Source: Chitinivibrionales bacterium (GTDB taxonomy: Bacteria; Fibrobacterota; Chitinivibrionia; Chitinivibrionales; JANQEN01). Taken from it: a stretch of DNA of 44,809 nucleotides. Under the pieces are notes generated by a model. That model searched no databases. It had not been told where the DNA came from and was given only the letters and a program-made list of their open reading frames with translations. The position numbers were made by a program, and so were the translations under genes. Position 1 is the stretch's first letter, and every line of letters begins with the position of its first letter. This document shows, one piece after another, positions 35,750 to 44,809 of this stretch. The stretch is from positions 1 through 44,809 of the forward strand of contig JANQEN010000139.1 in the NCBI GenBank assembly GCA_028278335.1, in the 5' to 3' direction.

Positions 35750-37078
35750 ATGAAAAAGGAAAAACTCAATTTTGCCATAGATACCCTGGGAAAATGCACG
35801 GTCCCCTCTCCCATATCACTCTCTAAAGAGGAAGACGATTATATTGCAAACTATGTGACCGATGATCAACATATACTATATGATATTGCTGTTACTGGTA
35901 ACAAACAGTCTTTGTCGCTTGACAAGCAGAGATTGTTGGAGCGAGCCGGTCCACGAGAGCATATCTATTTTGATCCTGCAAAAGCACGAGCTGCCATAGT
36001 TACCTGCGGTGGTCTTTGTCCTGGATTGAATGACGTTATTCGCTCATTAGTCATGTGTCTATGGTATCGCTATGGGGTTAAGTGGATCTATGGGATAAAA
36101 TATGGCTATCGAGGATTTCTTCCTGAATTCAGTTTTCCCTGTATGCAGTTGACACCGGAGATTGTCGTTGACATTCACCGTCAAGGTGGGACTATCTTGG
36201 GCTCCTCCCGAGGCTATGGCGACCGAACCGAAGATATTGTTGACGCTTTGGAGAGGATGAACATCAATATTCTCTTTACCATTGGTGGTGATGGCACTCA
36301 ACGGGGAGCATGTGCTATTACAGAGGAAGCCCAAAAAAGAAATTTTAAGCTCTCAGTTGTAGGAATACCAAAGACTATAGACAATGACCTAAGCTTTATT
36401 CAAAAATCCTTTGGATTTGAAACTGCTGTGTCCAGTGCTGTCGGGGTTGTTTCAGGAGCCCATGTAGAAGCTCGCGATGCAGTTAATGGCGTGGGTATTG
36501 TCAAGGTCATGGGACGGGAGTCAGGCTTTATTGCAGCTCATACCGCCTTGGCCATGAACGATGTCAATTATGTACTCATCCCCGAGGTCCCCTTTGATTT
36601 ACAAGGAGAAAATGGTCTTCTCAAACATCTTGAGCAACGTCTCTGTGATCGGCATCATGCAGTCATTTTAGTTGCTGAGGGCGCAGGCCAGAACCTCTTA
36701 AAAAAGAATAACGAAGTCGATGCATCGGGTAACAAAAAATTGGGTGATATTGGTCTCTTTCTTAAAGATGCTATTACAAAACACCTTAAAAGTAAAAATA
36801 TTGATAGCACAATTCGCTATATCGACCCGAGCTATATCATTCGCAGTGCTCCGGCCAATCCCAATGATTCACTCTATTGTGCACGCCTTGGTGCAAATGC
36901 AGTTCATGCTGCTATGGCAGGAAAAACTGGCATGCTCATCAGTTTGATTCACAACCGTTTTGTCCATATTCCCATAGGACCTGCGGTGTCTAGAAAAAAT
37001 AGAGTTGACCCAGAGGAGAGTCTTTGGCGTGATGTGGTTGAGGCAACAGGTCAACCGGTGCTCATGAAGAATGGCTAA
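35750..37078 (+). CDS. 6-phosphofructokinase (probable ATP-dependent, long-clade)
   Basis: The 442-residue enzyme phosphorylates fructose 6-phosphate in glycolysis. Motifs are TCGGLCPGLNDVIRS near residue 85, the phosphate-donor loop GGDGTQRGA at 179-187, the catalytic PKTIDNDL at 207-214 and KVMGRESGFIA near 250. The GGDGT (Gly rather than Asp) at the donor site points to ATP over pyrophosphate, while the PKTIDND lysine is shared with PPi enzymes. This mix is typical of the clade that includes trypanosome, plant and spirochete ATP-PFKs. About 75 N-terminal residues precede the core, also usual in that clade. It overlaps the convergent gene by 17 bp. ATP dependence should be called probable. 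Confidence 0.9.
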   Translation: MKKEKLNFAIDTLGKCTVPSPISLSKEEDDYIANYVTDDQHILYDIAVTGNKQSLSLDKQRLLERAGPREHIYFDPAKARAAIVTCGGLCPGLNDVIRSLVMCLWYRYGVKWIYGIKYGYRGFLPEFSFPCMQLTPEIVVDIHRQGGTILGSSRGYGDRTEDIVDALERMNINILFTIGGDGTQRGACAITEEAQKRNFKLSVVGIPKTIDNDLSFIQKSFGFETAVSSAVGVVSGAHVEARDAVNGVGIVKVMGRESGFIAAHTALAMNDVNYVLIPEVPFDLQGENGLLKHLEQRLCDRHHAVILVAEGAGQNLLKKNNEVDASGNKKLGDIGLFLKDAITKHLKSKNIDSTIRYIDPSYIIRSAPANPNDSLYCARLGANAVHAAMAGKTGMLISLIHNRFVHIPIGPAVSRKNRVDPEESLWRDVVEATGQPVLMKNG

Positions 37079-39038
37079 CCCTTTGTCCAGCAAGTTGTAC
37101 AATAAGGCCAACGACTATCTTTATTACAAACATACCAACACATGCAGGAATAATACCAGCCATCGGTAGTATTATCGTAGCACTCAAAGCCATACCAAAG
37201 ACCCCCCCAACGAGATCTGCACTATTGAGCAATGCATAGGAGACCTTTGTTCGTGTAACAAATTGTGCAGCACTTAAAAAACCAATTCCCCCATTACAAA
37301 GAAGAAATAAGATTTTTGGTGGTGAAGAATAATAGGCTAATCCTGAGAGTACAGCAACGCAGAAAAGGGCTATCCAAAGATCAGAGTGGGGAAATGCTTT
37401 ACAAAATGACCCAGCAACAAACCCAGCATTCAAAGCAACAAGGAGTAAAGTTATCTCTGCATAGAGACTTCCGTAGTTACCCTGATAGAGTACAATTACG
37501 CCAACAGAGAAAACCCCGGTCACCAATCCACTTGAAAAAACCGATAACAGGGTGTTTTTTTTGGGTAATAACCATAACCACAGTATAAAAACTAAAGCCA
37601 TCAAGCCAATAAAAATTAGGGTGGAATAGCCATAGACCTTCATCCAATGTTGGAGGGCAAAAAGGAGAATTATTGGTCGCATTTTTGTGTTACAGGGAGC
37701 TTTGTCACTAAATGTATTGGCCTGTTTAATCTTTTCCTCAGTAATCGCCGGTAGTATTTGGGAGTTTACAAAATCATTCTCTATGGCTATTGTATCAGGG
37801 ATATGTAATGGATAATTGGATCCCATAAATGTAGTAACACCATTTCCAGGAAAAACAAGGACCCTAGGAAACACCGCCTTCATGGTAGCACCTAAGGTGT
37901 TGTACACCCTCTCTTCCTTGGGAGGCATGTAGCTTTCTGTAAAGGGAAGTGTAAAAGTCAACACCCCCTGTGAAGTGAGCAACTCTTTCATCTTCTTAAA
38001 GAAGGTCTTGGTATAAAACCTGCTTGAAGCAATAGTGTGGGGTAATGAAGCACCACAATAGATAATATCATAGGTAAACTCTGCGGCAAATTGTTCCGGT
38101 GCAACGATAGTGCTTCTTCTATCAACAAAATGGGGCAAGGTTTCAATATACTCTGTGGCAACATGGGGATATTTAGTCAACTCCTGTGCATGACCACGAT
38201 TGAACACCACCAACACCCGTGACAGATGTTCTCGTTGAGCAGCGGGAATGTGAATTGCCTGCTCAATCCATTGTTTATCCAAGGAGGATCGGTACAATAC
38301 ATTATTTAATAAAAGTGTGGTGTCCCTATTTTCCGCTATAAACCCAATTTCACCTTCCCGAGAATAGATGATCTTTTTTACTGGGCCAGCATACTTAATT
38401 GAGGCAGTAACAAAATCTTGAGCATTTAGGACAAATGTACCAATAATAGCAGCACACAACAGGAGGCCGACCTGAAGATAGTAGCGCGCTGATCGATTCC
38501 AATAGAAAAGCAAATAGCAAAGTAGAAGAGCCCAGCAAGCACACAAAAGAAAGAGGATATTTGCCGCCTCCAGGATCGTTAACCAATAGGCCAACACTGC
38601 GCCAAGTAGCGATCCAAAATTTTCGTAGAGATAAATTGGAAAACGCTTAGGAGTGTAATGTCGTGAGGTAATGCCAAAGATGTACCCTGTTAAAAAGCTT
38701 ACTCCAAACACAGCTACCATAAAAAGTAAAACAAGCATGAGCGGTGCGATTGTAACACCGGGATCAAAGAGCGCGGGAGAGAGTCTTATACTGTAAAGTC
38801 CACCGATGGAGGCAATACAAAACAAGAGTACAAATCGTCGAATGTTGTATGGTCCAAAGCGATTGCCTACATAGCTACCCAATCCACTAAATAAAAGCCA
38901 AACGGCAAAGAATATTCCCAGGATGATCTCGTTATTTGAGATTGTAGCAAGAAATTCTCGTAATAGCAGACACTGAATTAAAGGTGAGGCAAAACCCGAA
39001 GCAAATAAGGGAAGTGGTTTGAGCCTATTTCTCAGCAA
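37062..39038 (-). CDS. Membrane protein with a spermidine-synthase-like domain
   Basis: The 658-residue protein starts at TTG, coupled to the upstream gene by a 14-bp overlap. It has about six helices in residues 1-215 (IILGIFFAVWLLFSGLGSY, MLVLLFMVAVFGVSFLTG and others). A soluble spermidine-synthase-like domain follows at about 220-420 (EGEIGFIAENRDTTLLLNN, then YDIIYCGASLPHT, then GVLTFTLPFTESYMP), and more helices fill 450-655. This is the layout of fused membrane 'spermidine synthase-like' proteins. The usual methyl-donor-type glycine loop is not obvious (VLVVFNRGHAQEL in its place), so polyamine synthesis is doubtful. Coupling to the MEMO-AMMECR1 gene suggests a common process. Function is unknown. 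Confidence 0.8.
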   Translation of the reverse strand: MLRNRLKPLPLFASGFASPLIQCLLLREFLATISNNEIILGIFFAVWLLFSGLGSYVGNRFGPYNIRRFVLLFCIASIGGLYSIRLSPALFDPGVTIAPLMLVLLFMVAVFGVSFLTGYIFGITSRHYTPKRFPIYLYENFGSLLGAVLAYWLTILEAANILFLLCACWALLLCYLLFYWNRSARYYLQVGLLLCAAIIGTFVLNAQDFVTASIKYAGPVKKIIYSREGEIGFIAENRDTTLLLNNVLYRSSLDKQWIEQAIHIPAAQREHLSRVLVVFNRGHAQELTKYPHVATEYIETLPHFVDRRSTIVAPEQFAAEFTYDIIYCGASLPHTIASSRFYTKTFFKKMKELLTSQGVLTFTLPFTESYMPPKEERVYNTLGATMKAVFPRVLVFPGNGVTTFMGSNYPLHIPDTIAIENDFVNSQILPAITEEKIKQANTFSDKAPCNTKMRPIILLFALQHWMKVYGYSTLIFIGLMALVFILWLWLLPKKNTLLSVFSSGLVTGVFSVGVIVLYQGNYGSLYAEITLLLVALNAGFVAGSFCKAFPHSDLWIALFCVAVLSGLAYYSSPPKILFLLCNGGIGFLSAAQFVTRTKVSYALLNSADLVGGVFGMALSATIILPMAGIIPACVGMFVIKIVVGLIVQLAGQRVSHSS

Positions 39039-40479
39039 AATGGATCGCTTGATACTTTTTATATTCCGCGCTTTGCCAGTCTCCCCTATCTAGTCGAGCT
39101 TTAATAGCCAAATGCTCTAAAAATTCAACCTTATCAGGAAGCTGTTCCCAAACCTGTGGTAAAAAGGTAGACATATGCATTCCCTTGGAAAGAATGATTC
39201 CATCCCTGCCTGGGGTGATATTCTGCAACAGCTCTTCCCTTGATTTGTAGGTGAAGGGCATCGGTTTTGTCAAGACCGAAACCTCCATGCGGATCGATGC
39301 TAACTCCTCTTCTGTAACCTTAGGAAAACGTGGATCATTAAAGGCAGCATTCTTTGCATTATCAATTATCCCTTGATAAAGCGGTTTTACTCCTTCAATA
39401 TTTCCTATACACCCACGAAGATTTCCATTGTCAGCACGATGCAACGTTACAAAACAACCACAAACCTCCAATGCTGCAGGAGGAATTTCCTTTGGCTCTG
39501 GAGGAGCTTCTCCTTTTACCGCCTTGTTAAGGGCATCCCGTGCTAAATTCAGCATAAAGAGCTTATCATTCTCGGACAGGCTAGAAGTGCCATGACTATC
39601 CTGGTTTGCGGCACTCTCTTCTGGAAGGTAGACAATTGACATGTATCCCACAACACGTTCCTTATCAGCATACTGAGGTGGCGCTGTTTCAAAGGAGGTG
39701 CGAGCGTCCAACAGCTTGGGTTTAAGATGCATCTTCTTTGCCAGATACATGGCAACACGAATTGGATTCTCTCCACAGGCATCCAGTGGCGCTTGTGTAT
39801 TGCTATTTAGAATTGCCTCAATCGAACGAGTGTCAATCTCTTTTGCTTCCTCATGGGAATGGTAATGGGAAAGATCTGTAGAGACAACCACCAATGTTTT
39901 TGTACCAATTAGAGGATAAATCAATTCTGCAATAGCTGCATGATCCTTGATATCACCAGTAATAATAGGAATGATGGTAAAATCATTAAGCAGGACCTGC
40001 AAAAAGGGTATCTGAACCTCTAAACAGTGCTCCATTGAATGAGCGTCACTGTGGGCATGTACCACCGGGCTTTTTCTTAATTGGGCAACACCCTTTTTCT
40101 CTAAGGGGACTTTACCCAAGGGTGTTTCATAGGCATCAACCGCTGGAATGGATATTCCTGAAAAATACTTGTGGTGGGAAGGCCCAATCAGAATGACCGT
40201 ATTTACGCTTTTGTCAATTGTGGCAAAGCCAATACCCGCGACCGGTCCAGAGAAGATGTATCCAGCATGGGGGCTTAATATAATTGGTGGAGTTGAAGAG
40301 AGCTTTGTGCCCTTAGCTAAATAGCGTTCGATGTCATGTTTAAGTTGTGCCGGATCTCCTGTATAAAATCGATTGGCCACTGCAGGACGCCGTATTGCAC
40401 TTTCTGGTGCAGCATTACAATTAAAGAGTGACATTCCGACTACCCCCAAAATAAAAATAAATGATAATGGTATTTTCAT
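39025..40479 (-). CDS. Exported MEMO-AMMECR1 fusion (AmmeMemoRadiSam proteins B and A)
   Basis: The 484-residue protein has an N-terminal export signal (LSFIFILGVVGMSLFNCNA). Residues about 30-290 match the MEMO1 family (AmmeMemoRadiSam protein B): RPAVANRFYTGDP, SPHAGYIFSGPVAG (His71), IGPSHHKYFSG, HSMEHCLEVQIPFL and STDLSHYHSHEEAKEID, with the conserved His and Asp residues that form the metal or active site. Residues about 305-480 are AMMECR1 (protein A): CGCFVTLHRADNGNLRGCIGN and DPRFPKVTEEELASIRMEVSVL. In other bacteria these two occur as separate, mostly cytoplasmic genes next to a radical SAM gene, which is absent here. The family identity is firm, but no biochemical role is established. 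Confidence 0.92.
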   Translation of the reverse strand: MKIPLSFIFILGVVGMSLFNCNAAPESAIRRPAVANRFYTGDPAQLKHDIERYLAKGTKLSSTPPIILSPHAGYIFSGPVAGIGFATIDKSVNTVILIGPSHHKYFSGISIPAVDAYETPLGKVPLEKKGVAQLRKSPVVHAHSDAHSMEHCLEVQIPFLQVLLNDFTIIPIITGDIKDHAAIAELIYPLIGTKTLVVVSTDLSHYHSHEEAKEIDTRSIEAILNSNTQAPLDACGENPIRVAMYLAKKMHLKPKLLDARTSFETAPPQYADKERVVGYMSIVYLPEESAANQDSHGTSSLSENDKLFMLNLARDALNKAVKGEAPPEPKEIPPAALEVCGCFVTLHRADNGNLRGCIGNIEGVKPLYQGIIDNAKNAAFNDPRFPKVTEEELASIRMEVSVLTKPMPFTYKSREELLQNITPGRDGIILSKGMHMSTFLPQVWEQLPDKVEFLEHLAIKARLDRGDWQSAEYKKYQAIHFAEK

Positions 40480-40561
40480 TACTATGATCTTTCCAGCTAA
40501 TACATTCTACTATTAATATACAGTAATGTTGGAATCATTGGTATTAAATGGTGCACTGTTT

Positions 40562-40665
40562 TATACTGTTTCTCAAAAGTTTTGTCCCATGATTTTTGAC
40601 AAAACTCTTTTAGAAACAGTTATACCGCAACACAATATAGGACAAAATTATTGAGAAGCGGTATA
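40562..40665 (-). repeat. MITE-like two-palindrome repeat, copy 3 (complete, inverted)
   Basis: This 104-bp copy starts TATACTGTTTCTCAAAAG and ends TTGAGAAGCGGTATA, the reverse complement of the copies at 1-98 and 11421-11525, with only a few base differences. It lies between the start of the MEMO-AMMECR1 gene and the end of the glycosyltransferase gene. Its two stems may also act as a transcript end for the latter. Confidence 0.88.
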
Positions 40666-40734
40666 CATGTCAAAAAGCTTTTTCACAGGAATTGAGCATA
40701 CTGGCTGGGGTATGGATGATACTCAACTTTCAAT

Positions 40735-43700
40735 TTAACCACTTTTTTGATATCCTAATATAGCATTACCAATAAACCGTGGTTCCGGCGGAAGTGCATA
40801 GGGATTATGGAGATAATTCTTGTTGTAAGGAGAAATGTTTAATTGTCTATTGTTAACAACGAGGGTCACGCTCCCACCAGGATCAAATCCCATTGCCTCT
40901 TGTGCTCCTAAATCTGCCAATATCGAGGCTAGTTCTCCATGGGTTGCACCGACACTTTCTCGAAGACGACCATTCACCGCAACAATAATCAATTCTTTAG
41001 AGTTAGAAATGCCAACACCGATCTTTGGACCACGCATATGCATATAGTCAATTCGAGCAGCCTGTGTTTTAATTGATGCGGGCCTGTTCCAGCCCCCCGC
41101 TTCCATTTCGATTGCAGTGGCACCATTGCGCATAAGTCGTGGTCCCGCCTCAATAGCGTTGGTAGTATCTTCCCATCCAGGTAGGTTAAAAACTACAGTG
41201 CAATTCTTTTTCCAACCCACTGGCTCCAAACCTTTTTGAATTGAAACAGTGATACCAACAGGAAGTAAGGGCACAGTTCCCTCTTTATTTTCTATAACCT
41301 CAATAATCTTGTTTCCGGAAAAACGATAGATGATTCGATCCTCAGCAGGAATAGTATCCTTCTCATATAGAAGATCAAAAAAGGAGATTGGCTCACCAGG
41401 ATTATTCCTTTGGTGTTGCAAAAATTGCAGAGGTTTTTTTCTGGTAAGACCAATGGATAACCCCTGGTGTAAATTTGCCTCCCGAATAGAGGGTGAACCG
41501 TCAGAGGAAAAGGCAAGGGCCGGTTTGTTAAACAGGGGAAGAGAAAGAACTTTTCCTTCACAAACAAGCAGTCCCAGGGGTGAACCAATATAATCCTCGG
41601 AAAGTCCTAATTTTCCAACCAATTCTGGATTGAGAATATAGCCACCATTCCAGGCAACGGACACATTGCCCCGTTTAAACTGCTTAATAATTGAAAAAAC
41701 CGAATCAGTACTCGTTTTTGCAGTAACACTGGTGAAGTGCACCTTATTGCGTTGCATTCCCTTTTTGTCTGCAGTAATAATTGCATAGGCTCCAGACCAA
41801 GGGCTACCATCGGGTTGACAACCCACAATGTGGTTAGAACGCACCACTGCTTTTTGATCACTTTTACCGCCCTTGCCTTTTTTTTCAATCAAGGTTTGCA
41901 AAAACTCTTCAAGGGGCGTGCCATAGGTATCAGCGTCCTCTCTCATGAGGGCCAGCACCTTTTTTTGGCCATGTAAAGAGCAAGCTTCCTTAAAAAGATC
42001 ACTAGAAAGAATCTGAGAAAATTTTTGAGGTGATTGCAACGGAGTTGGATAGGCAATGCTAGGTCGAACACCAGCCGGTACCCAAAGGATAAATCCCTCA
42101 CCCTCTGGTATACCAAGGAAGTTTGCCAAGAGCGGATTGTTGGCCACCCCAATATGAAACTGTGGAATATCTAGGAGGTCGCTGGTAAGCAAATTATTCG
42201 TTGATGCGGAAACAACAAAACCATCTTGGTCCTTAATAGTAAACAAAGCTTTTTCTGCTGTTGGCCCAAGCTGTCCCAAATGTGTTCCATCACTTAAGCC
42301 ATCTGTGGCAACAATTTTAAACAGTTTTTTCTTGTAGAATAGTTGAATATTTTTAGAGGCCTTAGTTTTGAGCCAATCCAAGACGTACTTACGACAGGGA
42401 TTGTAACCACCAAAATATTTTTTTCGAATAAAGAGGGTCACCGGCCCAATGACATTTGGATCAATAGATTCGAGGTCCTCCTCTGATACCACATCTTTAA
42501 AGGCAAAACCTAATCGAACAAGCAGTGTCCATTCAACAAATATGGTCGCTTCCATAATAAATGTGTCCCCTGGAAACCATGCCAGAGGTCGCTTTTTTTT
42601 GAGGTGTTTTTCTAATATGCTCGAATGGTCAATACCAATTCTATGTTTGCCAACCAAGGATTTGGCACTGTCATCCAATCCCTTGAAGAGACTTTTAAAG
42701 GTAGACTTTCTGGGTGGTAAATAATAATTATCTGGTAACACTTCCCGGATAAGCATGGCGACGACACCACGGAGCTCGCATTCAGTCAATCCTCGATAGG
42801 GATACTTTTTTGTGTGTCTATGGCGGTAGCTCAATGAATGGTCCACAATCATTTCATGGGCACCCTTATAATACTCGAAGAGGTACTCCAATTGACGATA
42901 CAGATTTAAACGCTCCTTTATAGAAATATCAATTACTTTTAGGGCACGGGTAATAGTTTTGCTGGCAAATTGGAAAATCCTTCCAAAAAGATTCTTTTCT
43001 TCCATGCGAAAAAAGCTCGGATCAATAAGCGATTTTAAGAGCACCATATGCTCAAGCTTAGTAACCCCTGGCAGATAGACACGATTTTTTGAAAGCGTTA
43101 ACTGGTTAAAACTTTTTCCATAACGTGTATTCTTAGCAAAAGTAGCAAAGGCATGATGCACCGGATCAGTTATTGATGCATCTCGTTTGATATTGTGAGC
43201 CAGGCGTTTTATGTTTTTGTCAAAGGATTCTTTAAGAGCATCATGACTGAAACGCTTCTTGACAACTTCAATGTTATGCTCTAATTCCTCTTCAAAATAG
43301 TGAGGATCCGAAAAAAGGTTGGTTAAAGTTTGTAAATGCCTTTCATCAAATTCTGCATTTGCTGGAAACTCGATAAGTGAGATCCGTGACTCTGCGTCAA
43401 GATGTTCGCCTATCACTTCGCTAAAGACCTCCTCTGGATAATAGCGGGATGCGAAAATGGGTACACCGGAGGCGGCGGATTCTATTATCGGGAGGCCCCT
43501 CCCCTCTTGTTGAGATGGAAGAGTAACCAAATCTGCAACGGCAAATATTTCATGAATATCAAGGGGATTAAGCATTTTACGATGGAATAGTTGATTGGCC
43601 TCTATGCCAAATCGTAGTGCTAAAAAGATTCGGTCACGATAATTTTTTTTGATTTTTTTAAGCATGTCCCGGTAGGCTTGAACAACGAGGTTTACATAGG

Positions 43701-44809
43701 GATAATGCTCAGTAGTCACGGGACCGGTTATTAACAATGTGATAGTTAGCTCGGGAAATGACTCGAACAATCGCTCAAAATCTTGGTACCCCAACAGCTT
43801 CTCGATAAGTATAAAATTAAACTCGATCCTCTTTCTTCCCAGAAGTCTTGTTGGCTGTAACAACAGGATGTTTTTCCTTTGAAAGTCATAGGGTATGCCC
43901 TTTCGGTTCCCTAAAAAAAGAGGTGTGGGATCTTTGAGCCATTGGGGCGAAAGTTTTTTAAATTCCTCTGCGGCGCGAGTAGTTTTATTGCCCGGGGTGC
44001 CAGAAAAGAGGAGCTGTAATCGGTATAGAATATCATAATGGGTGCTTTCTGTGGCTGGGCAATACTTATTGGTGTCAACAGCGGTTGGAATAACAGCAAC
44101 CTGTGCTGGACAAAAACCAAAATGGTTAATAAGGTGAAATTGTTGCGCCTTGTTAAGCACTACTTGGAACCACAAGGGGCTACTCCAGGGAAAATAATTC
44201 TCTAAAAAGGAGAAAACCTCACCAATATCGGCATTGGTAAAAAAATGGTCCCGAAAACCTTTGCTATCACCACGTTCCCATTGGGGTGCTCCATCTTCCC
44301 AATAAAAATCATGGTTACTATTAAAAACAGGGATATTTAAATATTCCGAGAGTAGTATGATACTGAGTGTATAGGGTATATTTCCAGGGTTTGAGCAGAT
44401 GTTGACTGGGAAGAGTAGCTGAATATTTTTATTCACCACAAAGGTCCCAATTTTTTCAACCAACACCTTTGTTTGAGCCCAAATCTTTTCAATCAAGCTG
44501 TTATATGCAGGACTTCCCCGGGCAATCTTGGTTTTAAAGCACTCTTCATAGCCATCCCAATCAACAAATCCACCGGCTTCCTCAATGACAAAGGTACGCC
44601 ATCGTGATTTAATAATCGATTTAGATTCATCTTTTATTTCTTGAGCAAGCCAAAAGAGATTTGGCTCTTTACCGGTCCTGTCAATGATCAGTCGTTCTAA
44701 GGCACGAGCATACTTGGCAATTTCAATGGTAACCCCATCAATACCGTAATTAAAAGTTAAAAAGGCTATTCCCTTTTGCAAATGAGTAAGAATATTTTTC
44801 TCGGTAAGT
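40735..44809 (-). CDS. Giant glycosyltransferase family 4 / NAGPA-domain fusion (5' end outside the window)
   Basis: The open frame runs to the window edge; the codons before the TTG at 44781 read on without a stop, so the true start is at or beyond the edge. At least 1348 residues are visible. Residues about 1-480 are a GT-B glycosyltransferase with the EX7E motif (E426 and E434 in QEGRGLPIIES), typical of family GT4. About 490-850 is helical and charged without a recognised family. From about 950 to the end is a phosphodiester-glycosidase (NAGPA) domain: ITADKKGMQRN, SVAWNGGYILNP, KIGVGISNSKELIIVAVNGR and GFDPGGSVTLVVN near 1298. NAGPA enzymes cleave GlcNAc-phosphodiesters. No signal peptide is visible in the present frame. 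It may build and trim a phosphate-linked surface glycan. Confidence 0.8.
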   Translation of the reverse strand, partial: LTEKNILTHLQKGIAFLTFNYGIDGVTIEIAKYARALERLIIDRTGKEPNLFWLAQEIKDESKSIIKSRWRTFVIEEAGGFVDWDGYEECFKTKIARGSPAYNSLIEKIWAQTKVLVEKIGTFVVNKNIQLLFPVNICSNPGNIPYTLSIILLSEYLNIPVFNSNHDFYWEDGAPQWERGDSKGFRDHFFTNADIGEVFSFLENYFPWSSPLWFQVVLNKAQQFHLINHFGFCPAQVAVIPTAVDTNKYCPATESTHYDILYRLQLLFSGTPGNKTTRAAEEFKKLSPQWLKDPTPLFLGNRKGIPYDFQRKNILLLQPTRLLGRKRIEFNFILIEKLLGYQDFERLFESFPELTITLLITGPVTTEHYPYVNLVVQAYRDMLKKIKKNYRDRIFLALRFGIEANQLFHRKMLNPLDIHEIFAVADLVTLPSQQEGRGLPIIESAASGVPIFASRYYPEEVFSEVIGEHLDAESRISLIEFPANAEFDERHLQTLTNLFSDPHYFEEELEHNIEVVKKRFSHDALKESFDKNIKRLAHNIKRDASITDPVHHAFATFAKNTRYGKSFNQLTLSKNRVYLPGVTKLEHMVLLKSLIDPSFFRMEEKNLFGRIFQFASKTITRALKVIDISIKERLNLYRQLEYLFEYYKGAHEMIVDHSLSYRHRHTKKYPYRGLTECELRGVVAMLIREVLPDNYYLPPRKSTFKSLFKGLDDSAKSLVGKHRIGIDHSSILEKHLKKKRPLAWFPGDTFIMEATIFVEWTLLVRLGFAFKDVVSEEDLESIDPNVIGPVTLFIRKKYFGGYNPCRKYVLDWLKTKASKNIQLFYKKKLFKIVATDGLSDGTHLGQLGPTAEKALFTIKDQDGFVVSASTNNLLTSDLLDIPQFHIGVANNPLLANFLGIPEGEGFILWVPAGVRPSIAYPTPLQSPQKFSQILSSDLFKEACSLHGQKKVLALMREDADTYGTPLEEFLQTLIEKKGKGGKSDQKAVVRSNHIVGCQPDGSPWSGAYAIITADKKGMQRNKVHFTSVTAKTSTDSVFSIIKQFKRGNVSVAWNGGYILNPELVGKLGLSEDYIGSPLGLLVCEGKVLSLPLFNKPALAFSSDGSPSIREANLHQGLSIGLTRKKPLQFLQHQRNNPGEPISFFDLLYEKDTIPAEDRIIYRFSGNKIIEVIENKEGTVPLLPVGITVSIQKGLEPVGWKKNCTVVFNLPGWEDTTNAIEAGPRLMRNGATAIEMEAGGWNRPASIKTQAARIDYMHMRGPKIGVGISNSKELIIVAVNGRLRESVGATHGELASILADLGAQEAMGFDPGGSVTLVVNNRQLNISPYNKNYLHNPYALPPEPRFIGNAILGYQKSG

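Noticed and set aside
37062..37078. 17-bp overlap of two convergent genes as a possible assembly error
   Set aside because: Both C-termini look natural and full length, and short convergent overlaps are common in compact genomes.
1..44809. CRISPR arrays, rRNA, tRNA, integrase or phage genes
   Set aside because: No regularly spaced direct repeats, clover-leaf sequences or signature proteins were seen on either strand.

Overview
The window is AT-rich DNA from a diderm bacterium, most likely Fibrobacterota (Chitinivibrio/Chitinispirillum-like). The evidence is a TIGR02147-type regulator (a paralogous family first defined in Fibrobacter succinogenes) next to a secreted propeller protein, several exported proteins ending in type IX secretion (T9SS)-like C-terminal domains, a PorV-like barrel, a GH26-like enzyme and dispersed palindromic repeats. 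No rRNA, tRNA, CRISPR array, phage or intact transposase was seen. The phylum assignment is an inference from gene families.

Layout. 1-3190: one end of a MITE-like repeat, a secreted Reg_prop-like propeller protein translationally coupled to a TIGR02147 regulator, then a GC-richer multi-hairpin repeat. 3193-10900 (minus strand): a tight four-gene operon, in transcription order a PorV-like barrel fused to TPRs, an FG-GAP/VCBS protein interrupted by one in-frame TGA, a Kelch-like propeller and a 923-residue VWA protein; the last three end in T9SS-like C-terminal domains. 11733-15082 (plus): a GH26-like glycoside hydrolase with Fn3, CBM-like and T9SS-like domains, followed by a secreted esterase. 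15291-18533: an EamA transporter, small unknown genes and a decayed gene. 18618-24377 (minus): a VIT/degenerate-VWA protein with a T9SS-like tail, DsbD, a Cache-like membrane protein and a DUF6429 protein. 24680-33261 (minus): a seven-gene operon built around a peptide-type ABC transporter, with a double ATPase, two permeases, a membrane-anchored family-5 binding protein, a large lipoprotein and a secreted protein of unknown role. 33588-37078: a small gene, two FKBP prolyl isomerases and a phosphofructokinase. 37062-40479 (minus): a spermidine-synthase-like membrane protein coupled to an exported MEMO-AMMECR1 fusion. 40735-end (minus): a giant glycosyltransferase fused to a phosphodiester-glycosidase (NAGPA) domain, running off the window.

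How the genes may work together. Much of the content concerns the cell envelope: T9SS-like cargo and a putative shuttle, periplasmic disulfide chemistry (DsbD), prolyl isomerases, polysaccharide degradation and an ABC system with unusual accessory proteins. The most interesting unit is the 3193-10900 operon, which looks like a dedicated shuttle plus cargo module. Its internal UGA is either a recent nonsense mutation or a recoding site. A roughly 105-bp two-palindrome element occurs three times, plus one isolated end, and is probably a non-autonomous mobile element.
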